Positions 13,390 through 28,866 of a stretch of DNA of 64,000 nucleotides are shown one piece after another. Made by a program: the position numbers and the translations under genes. Position 1 is the stretch's first letter. Each line of letters opens with the position of its first letter. The notes below the pieces were generated by a model that searched no databases, had not been told where the DNA came from, and was given only the letters and a program-made list of their open reading frames with translations. The DNA is from Scylla paramamosain (taxonomy: Eukaryota > Arthropoda > Malacostraca > Decapoda > Portunidae). The DNA lies in assembly GCF_035594125.1 (NCBI RefSeq), contig NC_087181.1, positions 6,992,840-7,056,839 of the forward strand, read 5' to 3'.

Positions 13390-15054
13390 AAAACATGTTT
13401 TTAAGTGTTCCTACCTACCCAAACACTAAAACAGCAAAACATCATCTATGGAAAAAAAAAACAATAACATTACTAAAAAAAACAGTATTTTGAGTGTTTT
13501 CCAATAGATTACATAGAAAACTCGAAAATGCAGGCGTGTGCAAAATGTGTGTTTCTGAGCTTCTTAGGTACCAGAAGATGAAAACGCATTAACATATGGA
13601 AAAGGAAAACAAAATTACCAAAAACATGTATTTTGTACCAAAAACATGTTTCTGGTACCTGATAGTTTACCATTATCAGATACCAAAACGAGTTTTTTCA
13701 GCTGGTAACGTAAAACATGTAAACAAAATACCATATATGAGGAAAGAAAAGGACATTACGAGGAACAGGAATTAGGACTATTTTTGGGGTTCTTAGGTAC
13801 AAAAAAGCGAAAATGCCTCATTAGCACTCTTTATGGAGAAATAGAACAACTTTACCAATCACGTGTATTTTGAATGTATTTCATATATTTAGGTACTAAA
13901 TCACCAGAATACACATTATATGGGTAAATGAAACGAAATTTAGAGAAAAGTGTCTTTTGAGTGTTTATGAGCGTGCTAGATACCAAAACGACAAAAAGTA
14001 TGGAAAACACCCCATATGAGAAAACATAACAATGTCTCTTTAGTGTTTATTACCTACTTACACTTTATTGAGTAACAGCATAACTTTATCAAAAAAGGTG
14101 TATTTTTAGTGGTTTTGACCTTCTGTAGAAAAACGACATAGAGAATGTAAAATAAAATATGGGGAAACGAAAAGACATTATGAGAAACATGTATTATAAA
14201 ATTATAAAAGAAACAGAAAAACATTAACAAAAACGTGTATTTTGAATTTTCATATTATTATATTGAAAAAACGCCAAAATGCATGCAAACACTCCTAAAT
14301 GGGGAAACGAAACGACATTACAAAAAACATGTCTTTTTAGTTTTTTTTTTTTTTTTTTTAGCGTGTTAGGCACCAAAACGTAAAACAAAAAAAAAATCAT
14401 GGAAATCATCTTATTTTGGAATATAAAACAATAGTACAAAAAAACTTGTATTTTGTGTGTTTCTGAACTTCTTTCGTACCAAAATTTTAAAACACATGCA
14501 AAACACACTATAGAGCAACAGAATAACATTATCGAAAACAAGTATTTTAAGTGTGTTTTTTTTTAGATTTTTACGTAGAAAAACGCAAAAAACTGCATGC
14601 AAAGTACCTTACATGGGTAGACGAAAAGGTATTACTAGAAATGTTTATTATAAATCTATTGAAGCATTTTAGGTTCCAAAATGCAAAAAAGCGTTAATAC
14701 CACTCTATATGGAGAAACAGAATATTATCAAAAAAGTGTAATTTAAAAGTTTTTATATGATGTTAAGAATTTAAATGCCAAAATGCATGCAAAGCCGCTT
14801 ATATGGGGAAACGACATTACAAGAAACGTATATTTTTACTTTATGTCCATATTAGGCACAAAAATGCTGAAAACCATGGAAAGCATCCTACAATGGAATG
14901 GAAAACATTACCAAAAACGTGTCTTTGGAGTGTTTTTCAGTTTCTTACGTAGCAAAATGGCAAAAAAATAAATAAATAAAAGCATGCAAAACACCATTCA
15001 TGGAGAAACAGATTACGAAGCAGTATTTTTTTTTTTTTTTAGCTTATGACAGAA

Positions 15055-15097
15055 AAAAAAAATGCAGGGTATGTGCACGTACATAGCCTGCATTTTT
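15055..15097. repeat. Short hairpin in satellite
   Basis: AAAAATGCAGG pairs with CCTGCATTTTT, with a further inner pairing of ATGT and ACAT around GCACGT. This is a small inversion within a monomer. Nothing suggests a transcription terminator or RNA gene. Confidence 0.7.
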
Positions 15098-16803
15098 GCA
15101 TTTAATGCAAAAAGGAAAAGACATTACGAGAGACACGTATTACGAGTGTGTTTTAGCTTCTTACATATCAAAATGCTAACAGGCATGAATAGCACTCTAT
15201 ATGGAGAAACAGAATGACATTATCAAAAATATGCATTATTAGTGTGTTAGGTAGAAAACGCCAAAATGCATGCAAAGAATCCTATATAGGGAAAAGAAAC
15301 GACATTTCCACAAACGTGTCTTTTGAATGTTTATGAGCGTGTTAGGTACTAAAATGCTGAAAATCAAAGAAAGCACCCTATATGAGAATAGAAAATAACT
15401 ACCGAAAACAAGTTTTTTCAGTGTTTTTGGGCTTATTACTTAACAAGGCTCTTACGCATGCAAAACACACTTTACGGAGAAAAGAGAATGGTACCTAAAA
15501 CAAAAATTTTGAGTGTTTTGAATTTCTTACAGGCAAATAAACAATATAAATTGATGCAAAATAACGTGGAAAAAAAAAGACTAAGAGAAACGTGTATTAT
15601 GAGTGTTTTTGAGCTTATTACGTACCAAAACACTAAAACGCATGAATATCACTCTATATGGAGAAACAGAACAACAAAATAAAATAAAAAAAAATGGAGT
15701 TTGAGTGCTGCACATTGTTAGGTACCATTATGCTAAAAAGCATGCAAAGCACCCTATATCGGTAAAAGAAACATTTCAAGAAAAGGATCTTTCAATGTTT
15801 ATAAGCGTGTTAGGCACCAAATCTCTAAGAAACATGGAAACCACCTTATATGGATATACAAAACAGCATCACAAAAACTGTGTCTTTTCAGTGTTTTATG
15901 AGATTCTTACGTAAGAAAAACCTAAACCACATTAAAAAAAATCTCCTTGTAAAGTAACAGAATATATTACCAATAACAAGAAGAGTTTTTGAGCTTGTTA
16001 CGTGCAAAGACTCCACAATGTGAAGAAAATATATAAGGAAAAGAAAAAAACATTATGACGATAGTGAATAATGAGTGCTTTTGAGCTTTCTAGTTACCAA
16101 AATGCGAAAACGCTTCAATAGCACTTTGTATGGAGAAACAAAACATTACCAAAAACGTGTTTTTTTTTTTGTGTGTGTTTCACAAAGTTAAGTAAAAAAA
16201 CGCAAAACTACACACAAAGCACCCTATATGGGTAAATGAAACGTGATTTCTAGAAAAGTATGAAGAAGCATGAAAGGAACTCTATATGAGACAGGAAAAC
16301 AATATTACCAATTATGTCTCTTTTCAGTGTTTTCAGCTACTTGCATAACAAAACGTTTAAACGCATGGAAAAAAAAAATAATGGAGAAACAGTATAAGTT
16401 TACACACCAAAAACCATAGAAAAACACCAAAATGCATGCTAAGTATGGGAAACGAAAAAACATTACGAGAAACGTGAATTATAAAAGTTTTTGAGCTTCT
16501 AACATACTAAAATTCTAAAATATATAAATAGTACTTGATATCAAGAAACATAACAACATTAACAAAGTCGTGTGTTTTGAGTGTTTTTCACATTACTGAG
16601 TTAAAAAACGCCAAAATGCATGCAAACCCTCTTAAAATAGAGACGCTACATTACCAGAGACATGTGTTTTCTGTGTCTCTAACGTATTAGGCACGAAAAC
16701 ATGGGAATTCCCCTATATGGGAACACAAAACGACATTACGAAAAGCGTATATTTTGTGTGTCTTTGAGCTTCTTACGTAATAAAACGCTAAAAAGAAAAA
16801 AAA

Positions 16804-16858
16804 AACATGCAAAACACACTTTATGTAGTGTTTCTCCATAAAGTGTGTTTTGCATGTT
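16804..16858. repeat. Perfect 22-bp stem palindrome
   Basis: The left arm 16,804-16,825 carries CATGCAAAACACACTTTATG. The right arm 16,837-16,858 is its exact reverse complement, and the loop is 11 bases (TAGTGTTTCTC). The arm is the GCATGCAAAACACCCTTTATG part of a D-type monomer. No mismatch is seen in the stem. Confidence 0.9.
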
Positions 16859-18994
16859 AACTTGATCTAAAACAAATATTTTGAGTGCTTTTGAGATTTT
16901 GAAGTAGAAAACGCCAAAATGCATGCAAGGTACACCAATTTGGGGAAACAAAAAGACCTTAGTGGTATTATTAGTGTTTTTGAGATTCAAAGTACTAAAA
17001 CGCAGAAAACGAATTAATTTCATTCTATAATTATGGAGAAACAGAAAAATATTAACGAAAACATGTAATTTGAGTGTTTTCCACATTGTAAGTTACGAAA
17101 AATGCATCTATAGGAAAACAAAGCAACATTTCAAGAAACGTATCCTTTGAGTCTTTTGTGCATGTTACGCACCAAAACTCTAAAAAGAATTGAAAGCAAA
17201 ATATAATTGAATAGAAAACAACTTAACCAAAAACGTGTCTTTTGAATGTTTCCCAGCTTCTTATGTACCGAAACGCTAAAACTCATGCAAAACAACATTT
17301 ATGGAGAATAAAATGATCAATAAAGAGTATTTCGAGTGTTTTTAAGCTTCTTACGAAGAAAACCTCCAAAATGCACTTAAGTGTATATTTTACATTATTA
17401 GGTACCAAAACACCAAAAATATATGCAAATCTTTCTTTATGACGAAAAGAAACGACATTTCCAGAAACCTGTCTTTCGAGTGTTTTTTGAGTTTGTTAAT
17501 CACAAAACAATAAAAAGCTTGGAAATCACCCTATATGGGAATAGACAACATTATCAAAAACGTCTTTTGAGTGTTTTTTTTTTTTTTTTTAGGTTCTTAC
17601 GCGCCAAAACACTTAAACGCTTGTTAAGCACTCTTTATGAAGAAACAATATAACATTAGAAAAAAAAAAAAGTATTTTTAGTGTTTTGAGTTTGCTACCT
17701 TCAAAAACGAAAAAATGGATTCAAAGTAGCCTATGTAGAGAAACGAAATGACATTAGAAGAGACGTGTATTATAAGTATTTTTGAGGTTCTTAGGTACTA
17801 AAAGCTTATAATGCATGAACAGCAGTCTATATGGAGAAACAGAACATTAGAAAAATGTATATTTTTAGTGTATTTCACATTATTAATTTCCAAAACGCCA
17901 AACTACATGCAAAGCACCCTAGACAAGGAAACAAAACGACATAACCAGCAATATGTCTTTTGAGTGTTTTTGAGCGTGTTAAACACCAAAACACGGAAAA
18001 GTATGGCAATTACTTTATATGGAAATACAAAACAATTTGCCTTTTGAGTGTTTTTGAGGTTCTCACGCTAAAACGCATAAATAGCACTCAATATGGAGAA
18101 ACAGTACAACTTTACCAAGAATGTGTATTTTGAGTATCTTTCACTTTGGTAGGTACCAAAACGCCAAATTGAATGCAAAGCACCCTATATGTGGAAAGAA
18201 AACGAGATTTCCAGAAACGTGTCTTTCCCGAAACACTATAACGCATACAAAAACAACCTTTATGGAAAAACATAACATTATATAAAAAAATATTTTGAGT
18301 ATTTTGACCTTGTTACATAGAAAAACACGAAAATATATATGTGGTGGAAAGAAAATACATTACGAGATATGTGTATTATGTAACATTATCAAAAACAAGT
18401 GTTTTGAGTTTTTTTTTATCTTGTTACGTAGACAAACGCCAAAATGCATGCAAAATTTCTTATATAGGGAAAGGAAAAAAACGTTACCAGAAATGTGCAT
18501 TAGTAATGGTTTTGAGCTTCTTCGATACCAAAACACGAAAAAGCATAAATAGCACTCAATATGGAGAAACAGTACAACTTTATCAAGAATGTGTATTTTT
18601 GAGTGTATTTCACTTTGGTAGGTACCAAAACGTCAAATTGAATGGGGAAAGGAATTGAGATTTCCAGAAACGTGTCTTTTTAGTATTTATCTATGTGCTA
18701 GGTACTAAAACGTTAAAAAAGCATGGAAAGAACGCCATATGAAAAAAAAAAAAACTTCTCTTTTCAGTGTTTTTAGCTACTTACTAAAATGCATGCAAAA
18801 CACTCTTCTTAGGGGAATACATCATAACATTACCAAAAACTTTGAGTGTTTTTCACCTTCTTACATAGATAGGAAAAAGCCAAAATGCATGCAAAGTTCC
18901 CTATATGGGTTAACGAAAGAACATTGCGAGTAAAGTTTGTTATGGGTGCTTTTGAGCTTCTTATGTATCAAAACACTAAGACGTATGAATTTCT

Positions 18995-19855
18995 CCAACT
19001 GCGAGACGTATGATAAGTTTTTCTTTTCTCTTTTTTTCCCATATTGTTCTGATATACCTGTTTTCTTTTTGGTTTCCTATGAAAAGCTCTTATTTTTTTC
19101 TCTGAGCACATTAGAAAACGAGACATTTTTAGGGCTAATTATATTTCTTGCTTTAATTATATTTTCTTATATACGAAAAATTATGATATATTTACATTTT
19201 TTTTCGTAATTCCAACAAATAATCAGATATCTTTTTGCATTAATATTTTATTTATTATAAACACTGGTTTTCACTTAGAAATATAGCGAAATATAAAAAA
19301 AAAAAAAAATCCCCTTTTCCCACCCAACCCCAGGTAATTAAGCTTGAAATCATGAATCGTTTTAGGCCTATGTACAAAACCAATATGAGTTACTAAATGA
19401 AATTAAAGCTACGTTTTCATTATATTCTGTTGTATATATCATGTGAATGTCCCTAGCTATAATAAGTATATTTTAGTGTCCCCTTAATATTGGTGACTTT
19501 ATATCTCAATATGGCAGATTTTTCGATATAAAATTTTTCTTCTCTGTTATAATTCCTGGTACACATATATGGGCTACTGCATCTCATAAAATTATGAGAT
19601 GCGAACAAAGTCTGCTATCGAATTTTTTGTTTTTGGAATTGAATTCCATTTTTGAAACATTTGAATAACATTTTTTTTTTTTACTTTTAATTGATTTTTT
19701 TTTTATTATTGTACAAGAAAAAAACGATAAAAGACTTTGCTCTCTTATCCTTCCAGATTAAAATCATTTCTGAATTAAAGAAGTTGGTCAATTAATAAGG
19801 GAGGATATATGAGCTGAACATAGATAATTTAACAAGGGATTAGTGACCCTACAAC
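18995..19855 (+). repeat. Unknown 0.86-kb repeat, copy 1
   Basis: The satellite stops after about 18,990 and returns at about 19,860. Between them lies AT-rich sequence with no satellite words. It aligns along its length, in reverse, with 27,853-28,714. Matching blocks include GCGAGAC at the start, TTTCTGATATA/TTCTGATATACC, TTAATATTTTATTTATT, CTTAGAAATAT(A/G)GCGAAATAT, AAATCATGAATCG, ACACATATATGGGCTA(C/T)TGCA and GCGAACAAAGTCTG(C/T)TATCGAA, and near the end ATTAAAGAA(G/A)TTGGTCAAT. I do not recognise the family. There are no convincing terminal inverted repeats, target duplication or coding domain. It may be a MITE-like, LTR or SINE-like fragment, or a duplicated unique sequence. Confidence 0.8.
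19581..19600. other. Small palindrome in unknown repeat copy 1
   Basis: ATCTCATAA and TTATGAGAT are inverted around a 2-base centre, just after the block ATATGGGCTACTGC. The other copy at about 28,113-28,133 has substitutions that weaken the pairing, so a conserved structural role is not supported. Confidence 0.5.
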
Positions 19856-19859
19856 ACTC

Positions 19860-20580
19860 CTTTCACTGTTTTTGAGCTACTAACGTACCAAAACGCAAAA
19901 TCGCATGCAAAACAAAATTTATAGAGAAATAAAATAACATTACCAAAACGCAAAATCTCGAGGATGGAACTCTACATAGAGAAACAGAACATTACCAAAA
20001 ACGTGGAGTTTGTGTGTATTTCACATTGTTAGGTAACAAAAACCCAAAATGCATGCAAAGCACCCTATATGGGGAAAAGAAACACTTTAAAAAACGTGTC
20101 TTTTAAGTGTTTTTGAGTGTGATATGAACCAAAACGCTAAAACGCATGGATAGCAGTCTATTTGGAAAATAAAAAAAAAAAAAAAAAAATTCTTTTCAGT
20201 GTTTTAGAGAACATACCAAAACGCAAAAATGCATGCAAAGCACCCTTTATGAAGAAATCGAATAACATTACCAAAAATAAGTTTTTGAGTGTTTTTGAGA
20301 TTGTTACGTATAACATCGCCAGTATGTATGGAAAATAGCCTTTACGGGGAATCGAAAAAAAAAAAAAAAATTACGAGAAACGTTTATTATGAGTGTTCTT
20401 TGCTCTTCTTAGGTATCAAAAGTATTAAACGCATGAAAAACACTCAAAGGAAAACATTGCTAGGTACGAAAAGGCCAAAATGCATGCAAAGCCTCCCATT
20501 TCGGGGAAAAAAATCGACATCACCAGAAACGTGTCTTTTCAATGTTTCTGAGCGTGTTAGGCAAAACCCTAAAACATAAT
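19860..20580 (+). repeat. Satellite array, 5-monomer form, + orientation
   Basis: Monomers resume with D type (CTAACGTACCAAAACGC), then A, B (CACATTGTTAGG), C, D and E (TTACGAGAAACGTTTATTATGAG). The order is the same as before the unknown repeat, so that repeat appears to interrupt a formerly continuous 5-mer array. Confidence 0.88.
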
Positions 20581-23505
<2,925 letters not shown>

Positions 23506-23509
23506 GGGG

Positions 23510-23731
23510 AAAAAAGACACGTTTCCGGTAATGTTGTTTTATTTTCCCATATAAAGTGACTTGCATGCAATTTCGGGTTTTCGTATCTACAAGTAAAAAA
23601 AAAAAAAAACTCAATATACACGTTTTTTCTTAAAGTTGTTTTCTTTCTCCACATAGAATGCTATAAACTTGTTTTAGCGTTTTGTTACATATGAAGCTAA
23701 AAATACTCATAATACACGTTTCTGTTAATAT
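23510..23731 (-). repeat. Satellite, short inverted 8-monomer segment
   Basis: Reverse-complement monomers: GACACGTTTCCGGTAATG, CTTGCATGCAATTTCGGG, then a G-type monomer read backwards (TTTCTCCACATAGAATGCTA) and F (ACGTTTCTGTTAATATCG). The + orientation returns at 23,736 through a palindrome. Confidence 0.82.
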
Positions 23732-23766
23732 CGTTATATTAACAGAAACATGTATTACGAGTATTT
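23701..23766. repeat. Near-perfect 31-bp stem at strand switch
   Basis: The left arm 23,701-23,731 ends CGTTTCTGTTAATAT. The right arm 23,736-23,766 begins ATATTAACAGAAACATG. The loop is CGTT. This is the F-monomer junction word in both orientations, and it marks the return from - to + array. Confidence 0.88.
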
Positions 23767-26700
23767 TTAGGTTTCTTAGGTAACAAGACGCTAAAACAAA
23801 TGTATAGCACGCTCTATTTGAAAAAAAAAAACATGTATATTAAATGTCTTTTAGCTTGTTAGGTACCAAAACCCAAAATTGCATGCAAGCCACCTTATAT
23901 ATGAAGAGAAAACAACATTACCAAACACGTATCTTTTCAGTATTTTTGAGCTTGTTAGGTACCAAATCGATAAAATGCATACCTATAAGCTAAAATAATA
24001 AAACATTACCAAAAACGAACCAAAACGCCAAAATGCACGCACAGCACCTTATTTGGTGTAACAAAACATTACGACAAACTTGTCTTTTGAGTGTTTTTGA
24101 GCATATTAGGCACCAAAACGCTAAACAAGCATGAAAAACACTCTGTAAGGGAAAACAAAACATCATTATTAAAAACGTGTCTTTTGAGTATTTTTGAGCT
24201 TTATACGTACCAAAACGCTAATACGCGTGGAAAACACCATTTACGGAGAAACAGAACAACATTACCAAAAACAGATATTTCGAGTGTTTTTCAGCTTGTT
24301 AGGTACCAAAACGCCAAAATATATGTTAATTACCTGATATTTGGAAATGAATGAATATTAACAAAAAAGTGTATTATGAGAAGTTTTCAGTTTCTTATGT
24401 ACCAAAACGCTAAAAGACGTGAATAGCACATATGGAGAAACATAACAATATTGCCATATATTATGAGTGTTTTTCCCACATTAGGTACCAAAACACCAAA
24501 ATTCATACAAAGCACCGTCTATGCAGAAAAGAACAACATTACCAAAAACGTATATTATGAGTGTTTTTGTGCTTGTAAGGTACCAGAACCCTTAAGTGCA
24601 TGCAAGCACCCTATACAGAAAAGGTAAATAACATTACCAAAAACGTGTCTTTTAAGTGTTTTTCAGCATCTAACGTACCAAAACGCTAAAACGCATGCAA
24701 AACATCCTTCATAGAGAAACATAACAACATTGTCATAAGACATTTTTTTTTTGAGATTTTTGAGCTTGTAAGGTACGAAAAAGCCGATATGCATGCAAAG
24801 CACCCTATATAGGTAATTAAAACGACATTACCAAAAACTTGTCATTTAGGTATTTTTGAGCGTATTTGTCATCAAACGCTAAAAAAAAAAAAAAAATGGA
24901 AAACAACTAATAAAAAAAAAATAAATAAAAACGTTTTTTTTAATGTTTTTGATCCTCTTACGTACCAAAACACTAAACAGTGTCCAAATAACACATAATG
25001 GAGAAACATAACAACATTAGCAGAAACTTGTTTTTAGTGTTTCTGAGCTTGTTAAATAACAAAGCGCCAAAATAGCATGTAAAGTACCAAATATAGAAAA
25101 AGGATACTATTCTAACAGAAATGTCTATTATGATTGCTTTTAAACTTAATAGATAACAAAAACGCAAAAAAAAAACTTAAATACCTCTTTATATAGAGAA
25201 AGAGAACATTAACAAAAATGTGTATTATAAGCGTTTTTCCCAATGTTAAGTACCGAACGCCAAAATGCATACAAATCACGTTATATGAAGAAACAGAACA
25301 AGATTACCAAGAATGGTATTGTAAGTGTTTTTAATTTGTTAGGCACCAAAATGCTAAAAAAGCATGGAAAATACTCTATAAGGGAAAACAACATTACCAG
25401 AAACGTGTCTTTTGAGTGTTTTTCAGTTTATTACGTACAAGAACGCTAAATCGAGAGCAAAACACCCTTTATGGGAAACATTACCCAAAACTTGTGATTT
25501 GAGCGTTTTCTTGCTTTTTAAATAACAAACGACCTAGTGCAAACCACCCAATATAGGGAAACAAAACGATAGTAAAAAGAAACCTGCATCATGAGTGTTT
25601 TTCAGCTTCTTACGTAACAGAACACTAAAACACGTGAAAAGCATTATATTTGTAGAAACAAAACAACATTACCAAAAACGTGTGTATTAAGTTTTTTTTT
25701 CTTATTTGTTTCCAAAACGCCAAAGTGCATGCAAGGCACTTTATAATGGAAAAGAAAACGGCATTAACAAAAACCTTTCTTTTCAGTGTTTTTGAGCTTG
25801 TTAGGTGCCAGCTTCTAACGTACCAAAACTTTAAATCGCATACAAAACACCTTTTATGGAGAAAAATTTTATGGAGAAAAAGATTTGAGCTTATTAGGTA
25901 CCAAAACGGCAAAATATATGCTAAGCATATGGGTAACGAAACGACATACCAGAAACGTGTCATTTAGGTGTTTTTGAGCGTATCAGGTACCAAAACGCTA
26001 AAATGCATGGAAAAACACTCTATATAAGAAAACAAAACATTATAAAAAACGTGTTTTTTCAGTGTTTTTGAGCTTCTTACTTACCAAAATGGTAAAACGC
26101 GTGGAAATGGAGAAACAGAACAGCTTTACCAAAAGTTCTGAGTGTTTTTCAGCTTGTTAGGTAAACCTGATATAAGAAACCGAAACGATATTAACAGAAA
26201 GGTGAACTATGAGCCTTTCTTAGCTTCTCATGTAGTAATGCTCTAAAACACGTGAATACCACACTATATGGAGAAACAACACTTAATAAAAAACGTGTAT
26301 TATGATTCCTTATCCTCATATTAGATACCAAACATCAAAATGCACACGAAGCACCCTATATGACGAAAAAGAACGTCATTACCAAAAATGTGCATTATGA
26401 GTGTTTTGGGGCTTGTTATTTACCAAAACACTAAAGTGCATGCAAAAAACTCTATATGGGAAAAGCAAACAACATTACGTGTGTTTCTGTTTCTTTTTTT
26501 TTTACACACATGGAAAACACCTTTATGGAGAAATAGAACAACAGTACTAAAAACGTGTATTTTTGAGTGTTTTTCAGGTTTTTAGGTACCAAAACGTCAA
26601 AATGTATGCAAAGCACCCTCTCTGTGATATCGGAATGACATTACCAAAAATTTGTCATTTGGGTGTTTTTAAGCATATTAGGCACCAAAACGCTAAAAAG

Positions 26701-27852
26701 CGTGGAAAACACTCTATATGGGGAAACAAAAACAACATTATCAAAAGCCTTCGGGTGTTTTTTGAGCTTTTACTTACCAAAACGCTAAAACGCGTGCAAA
26801 ACACTCTTCATGAAGAAACAGAACATTACCAAAAACAGGAGTTTTGAGTGTTTTATTTTTAGCTGGCTAGGTACCAAAAAGACGAAACGATATTAACAAA
26901 AAAAAGTGTATTATGATTATTTTTCAGCTTCTTTTGCACCAAAACGATAAAACAAGTGAAAGGCACTCTATATGGCGAAACATAACAACATTGCCGAAAA
27001 ACGTGTGTTATGATTCTTTTTGAACTTATAAGGTACCAAAACGCTAAACTGCATGCAAAGTACCCTATATTTGAAAAATAAACAACATTACCAAAAACGT
27101 GTCTTTTGAGCGTTTTTTTTTAGCTTATTTACCAAAACGTTGAAACGCATACAAACATCCTTTATAGATAAACAGAACAACATTTCCAAAAACGTGTATA
27201 TTGACTGTTTTGAGATTGTTACATACCAGAACGCCAAAATGCATACATAGTGACGAAACAACATCACCAACAAAGTATCATTTGGGTGTGTTTCAGCGTA
27301 TCAGTCATCAAGACGCTAAAAAGCATAGAAAACACTCCATATGAGAAAACAAAACAATATTATAAAAAAAAGTGTCTTTTGAAATTCTTTTGAGCTTATG
27401 AACCAAAATGCTAAAACGCGTTCAACACACCTTTTATGGAGAAACAGAACAATATTACCAAAAAAGTGTTATGTGTGTTTTTGACCTCGTTAGGTACCAA
27501 AACGACAAAATGAATTCAAAGGAACCGATATGTGGAAACGAAACGATACTAACAGAAACGTGTATTGATAATGTTTTTTCATCTACTTAGGTAATAAAAC
27601 GCTAAAACAACTGTATAGCATTTTATATGGAGAAACAGAACATTACAAAAAAAAAAAAAAGCGTGTATATTGAGTGTTTTTAACTTGTTAGGTACCAAAA
27701 CGCCAAAGTTTATATAAGGCAACTTAAATGTGAAAAAAAACCTGCCAAAACGTGACTTTTGAGTGGTTATCAGCTTCTTACGTAGCATAACGCTAAAACG
27801 CATTCAAAAACGCTTTTTATTGAGAAACAGAACAGAATTCCCAAAAATTTGT
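23736..27852 (+). repeat. Satellite array, 8-monomer form, + orientation
   Basis: This is the clearest stretch for reading the 8-mer. From about 24,290 the order is F (ATTACCTGATATTTGG, AATATTAACA), G (GACGTGAATAGCAC), H (CCCACATTAGGTACC), I (TTAAGTGCATGC), J (AACGCATGCAAAACATCC), K (CTTGTCATTTAGGTA), L (GAGCGTATTTG), M (CTTACGTACCAAAACAC). Then F begins again at about 25,025, giving a unit of about 735 bp. Later units lose or fuse monomers; for example, at about 25,335 H is followed directly by L. Confidence 0.9.
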
Positions 27853-28714
27853 GTTTTGGTCGCTATTTGCATATTAAATTGCGTATGTTCAACTCGTATC
27901 TCCATCCTTATTTATTGACCAATTTCTTTAATTCAAAAAGCATTTTAATCAGAAAGGATAGGAAAACAATGTCTGCTATCTTTTTTTTGTACAATGATAA
28001 AAGATTTTTTTTTTGTTCGACGAAAAAGTAAGAAACATTTTGACATTCAAATATTTGTCCAAAATGAAAATCAACTCCAGAAAAAAAAAAATTTCGATAA
28101 CAGACTTTGTTCGCCTCTCATAGTTTCATAAGCTGCAATAGCCCATATATGTGTAACAAGAATAACAACGGAGATAATCTTTATATGCCAAAATCCGCCG
28201 GTTTGAGATACCATGTCATTAAGTTTAAGGGGTTACTATAATTTACCTATTGCAGCTAGGGAATTGAAATTTACATGATATATACATCTGAATATGTTGA
28301 AAAAGCACACATAGTCTCATTTAATTACTCCAACTGGTTTTCTACATAGGACTGAAGCGATTCATGATTTCACGCTTAATTACCCGGGGGATGAAGGTGG
28401 AAGGGGGGGATATAATTTTTTTTTATATTTCGCCATATTTCTAAGTAAAAAAGAAAGTTTTCACTGCTTGAAATAAATAAAATATTAATGGAAAAGATAT
28501 TTGATGCTGGCTGATACATTGATTATATGCTAGATTTACGAAAAAAATAGTAATTTTTTTACTTTTCGCGAGAGATATAGTAAGACCTAAAATTTTATGT
28601 TCTCTAATGTTGTATGCTGATAGAGAACCTTTTTTTTATGTTACTGAAGAAAACGGATATATCAGAAAAATATAAGAAAAAAGTGAAAAAAAAAATCAGA
28701 AATGTCTCGCGGGG
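27853..28714 (-). repeat. Unknown 0.86-kb repeat, copy 2 (inverted)
   Basis: Read on the minus strand this segment aligns with 18,995-19,855 over its length. It runs from CCGCGAGACATTTCTG through TTAATATTTTATTTATT, AAATCATGAATCGCTTC, CCCTAGCTGCAATAGG, ACACATATATGGGCTATTGC and GCGAACAAAGTCTGTTATCG to AATTGGTCAATAAATAAGG and the GACC end. Substitutions and short indels are spread throughout, so the copies are old. A few residues of a Phe-rich frame also align between copies, but stops and indels argue against coding. It is an unrecognised repeat, inserted in 8-mer satellite in the opposite orientation to copy 1. Confidence 0.8.
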
Positions 28715-28866
28715 TGTTAAACCGTGGAATTTAATGATGGAAGACCTCATTACATAAGGGGAATTTTTTTTATCAAAACGTTGCATATAAAAAAAAAAAA
28801 ACGAAAAAAATGCAGAAATGAAAGGAAAAAAAAAATCATGTCCGGATCCTACAACCCCCGTACAAT
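28715..28866. other. Non-satellite tail beside unknown repeat copy 2
   Basis: About 150 bases that match neither the satellite nor copy 1 of the 0.86-kb repeat. Contents include two A-rich runs and GTCCGGATCCTACAACCCCC. Satellite resumes at about 28,867 (GAGTGTTTTCCAGCTTG). It may be the part of the unknown repeat that copy 1 lost, or separate sequence. Confidence 0.55.

Larger units (their letters stand above)
265..18994 (+). repeat. Satellite array, 5-monomer higher-order form, + orientation
   Basis: Diverged monomers of about 96 bp run head to tail. Shared landmarks in order are GAGTGTTTTTGAGC, a TTACGTACC or TTAGGTACC box, AAAACGC(T/C)AAAA, GCATGCAAA or GCATGAATAG, CCTATATGGGGAAAC and CATTACCAAAAACGTG. 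Five monomer types repeat in fixed order. A has GAATAGCACTCTATATGGAG. B has TTCACATTGTTAGG and ACATTTCCAGAAACG. C has GAGCGTGTTAGGCACC and AAAAAGCATGGAAAGC. D has CTTCTTACGTACC and CAAAACACCCTTTATGGAG. E has GTTACGTAGAAAAACGCC and GACATTACGAGAAACG. The unit length is about 465-475 bp; for example, a distinctive A-B pair at about 18,079 recurs at about 18,546. Homopolymer A/T runs and small deletions are frequent. Reading frames here are short satellite translations and I call no gene. Confidence 0.93.

Noticed and set aside
15055..15097. Hairpin followed by T-run as a transcription terminator
   Set aside because: There is no gene upstream and no bacterial context. It is one of many satellite fold-backs.
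120..19209. Dozens of 60-150-residue reading frames in the first 19 kb
   Set aside because: They follow the satellite frame, carry no domain, overlap on both strands and change with each indel. They are satellite translations, not genes.
18937..19209. Phe-rich 90-residue frame over repeat copy 1 that partly aligns with a frame in copy 2
   Set aside because: Composition reflects T-rich DNA, indels between the copies break the frame, and no domain or codon-level conservation is visible.
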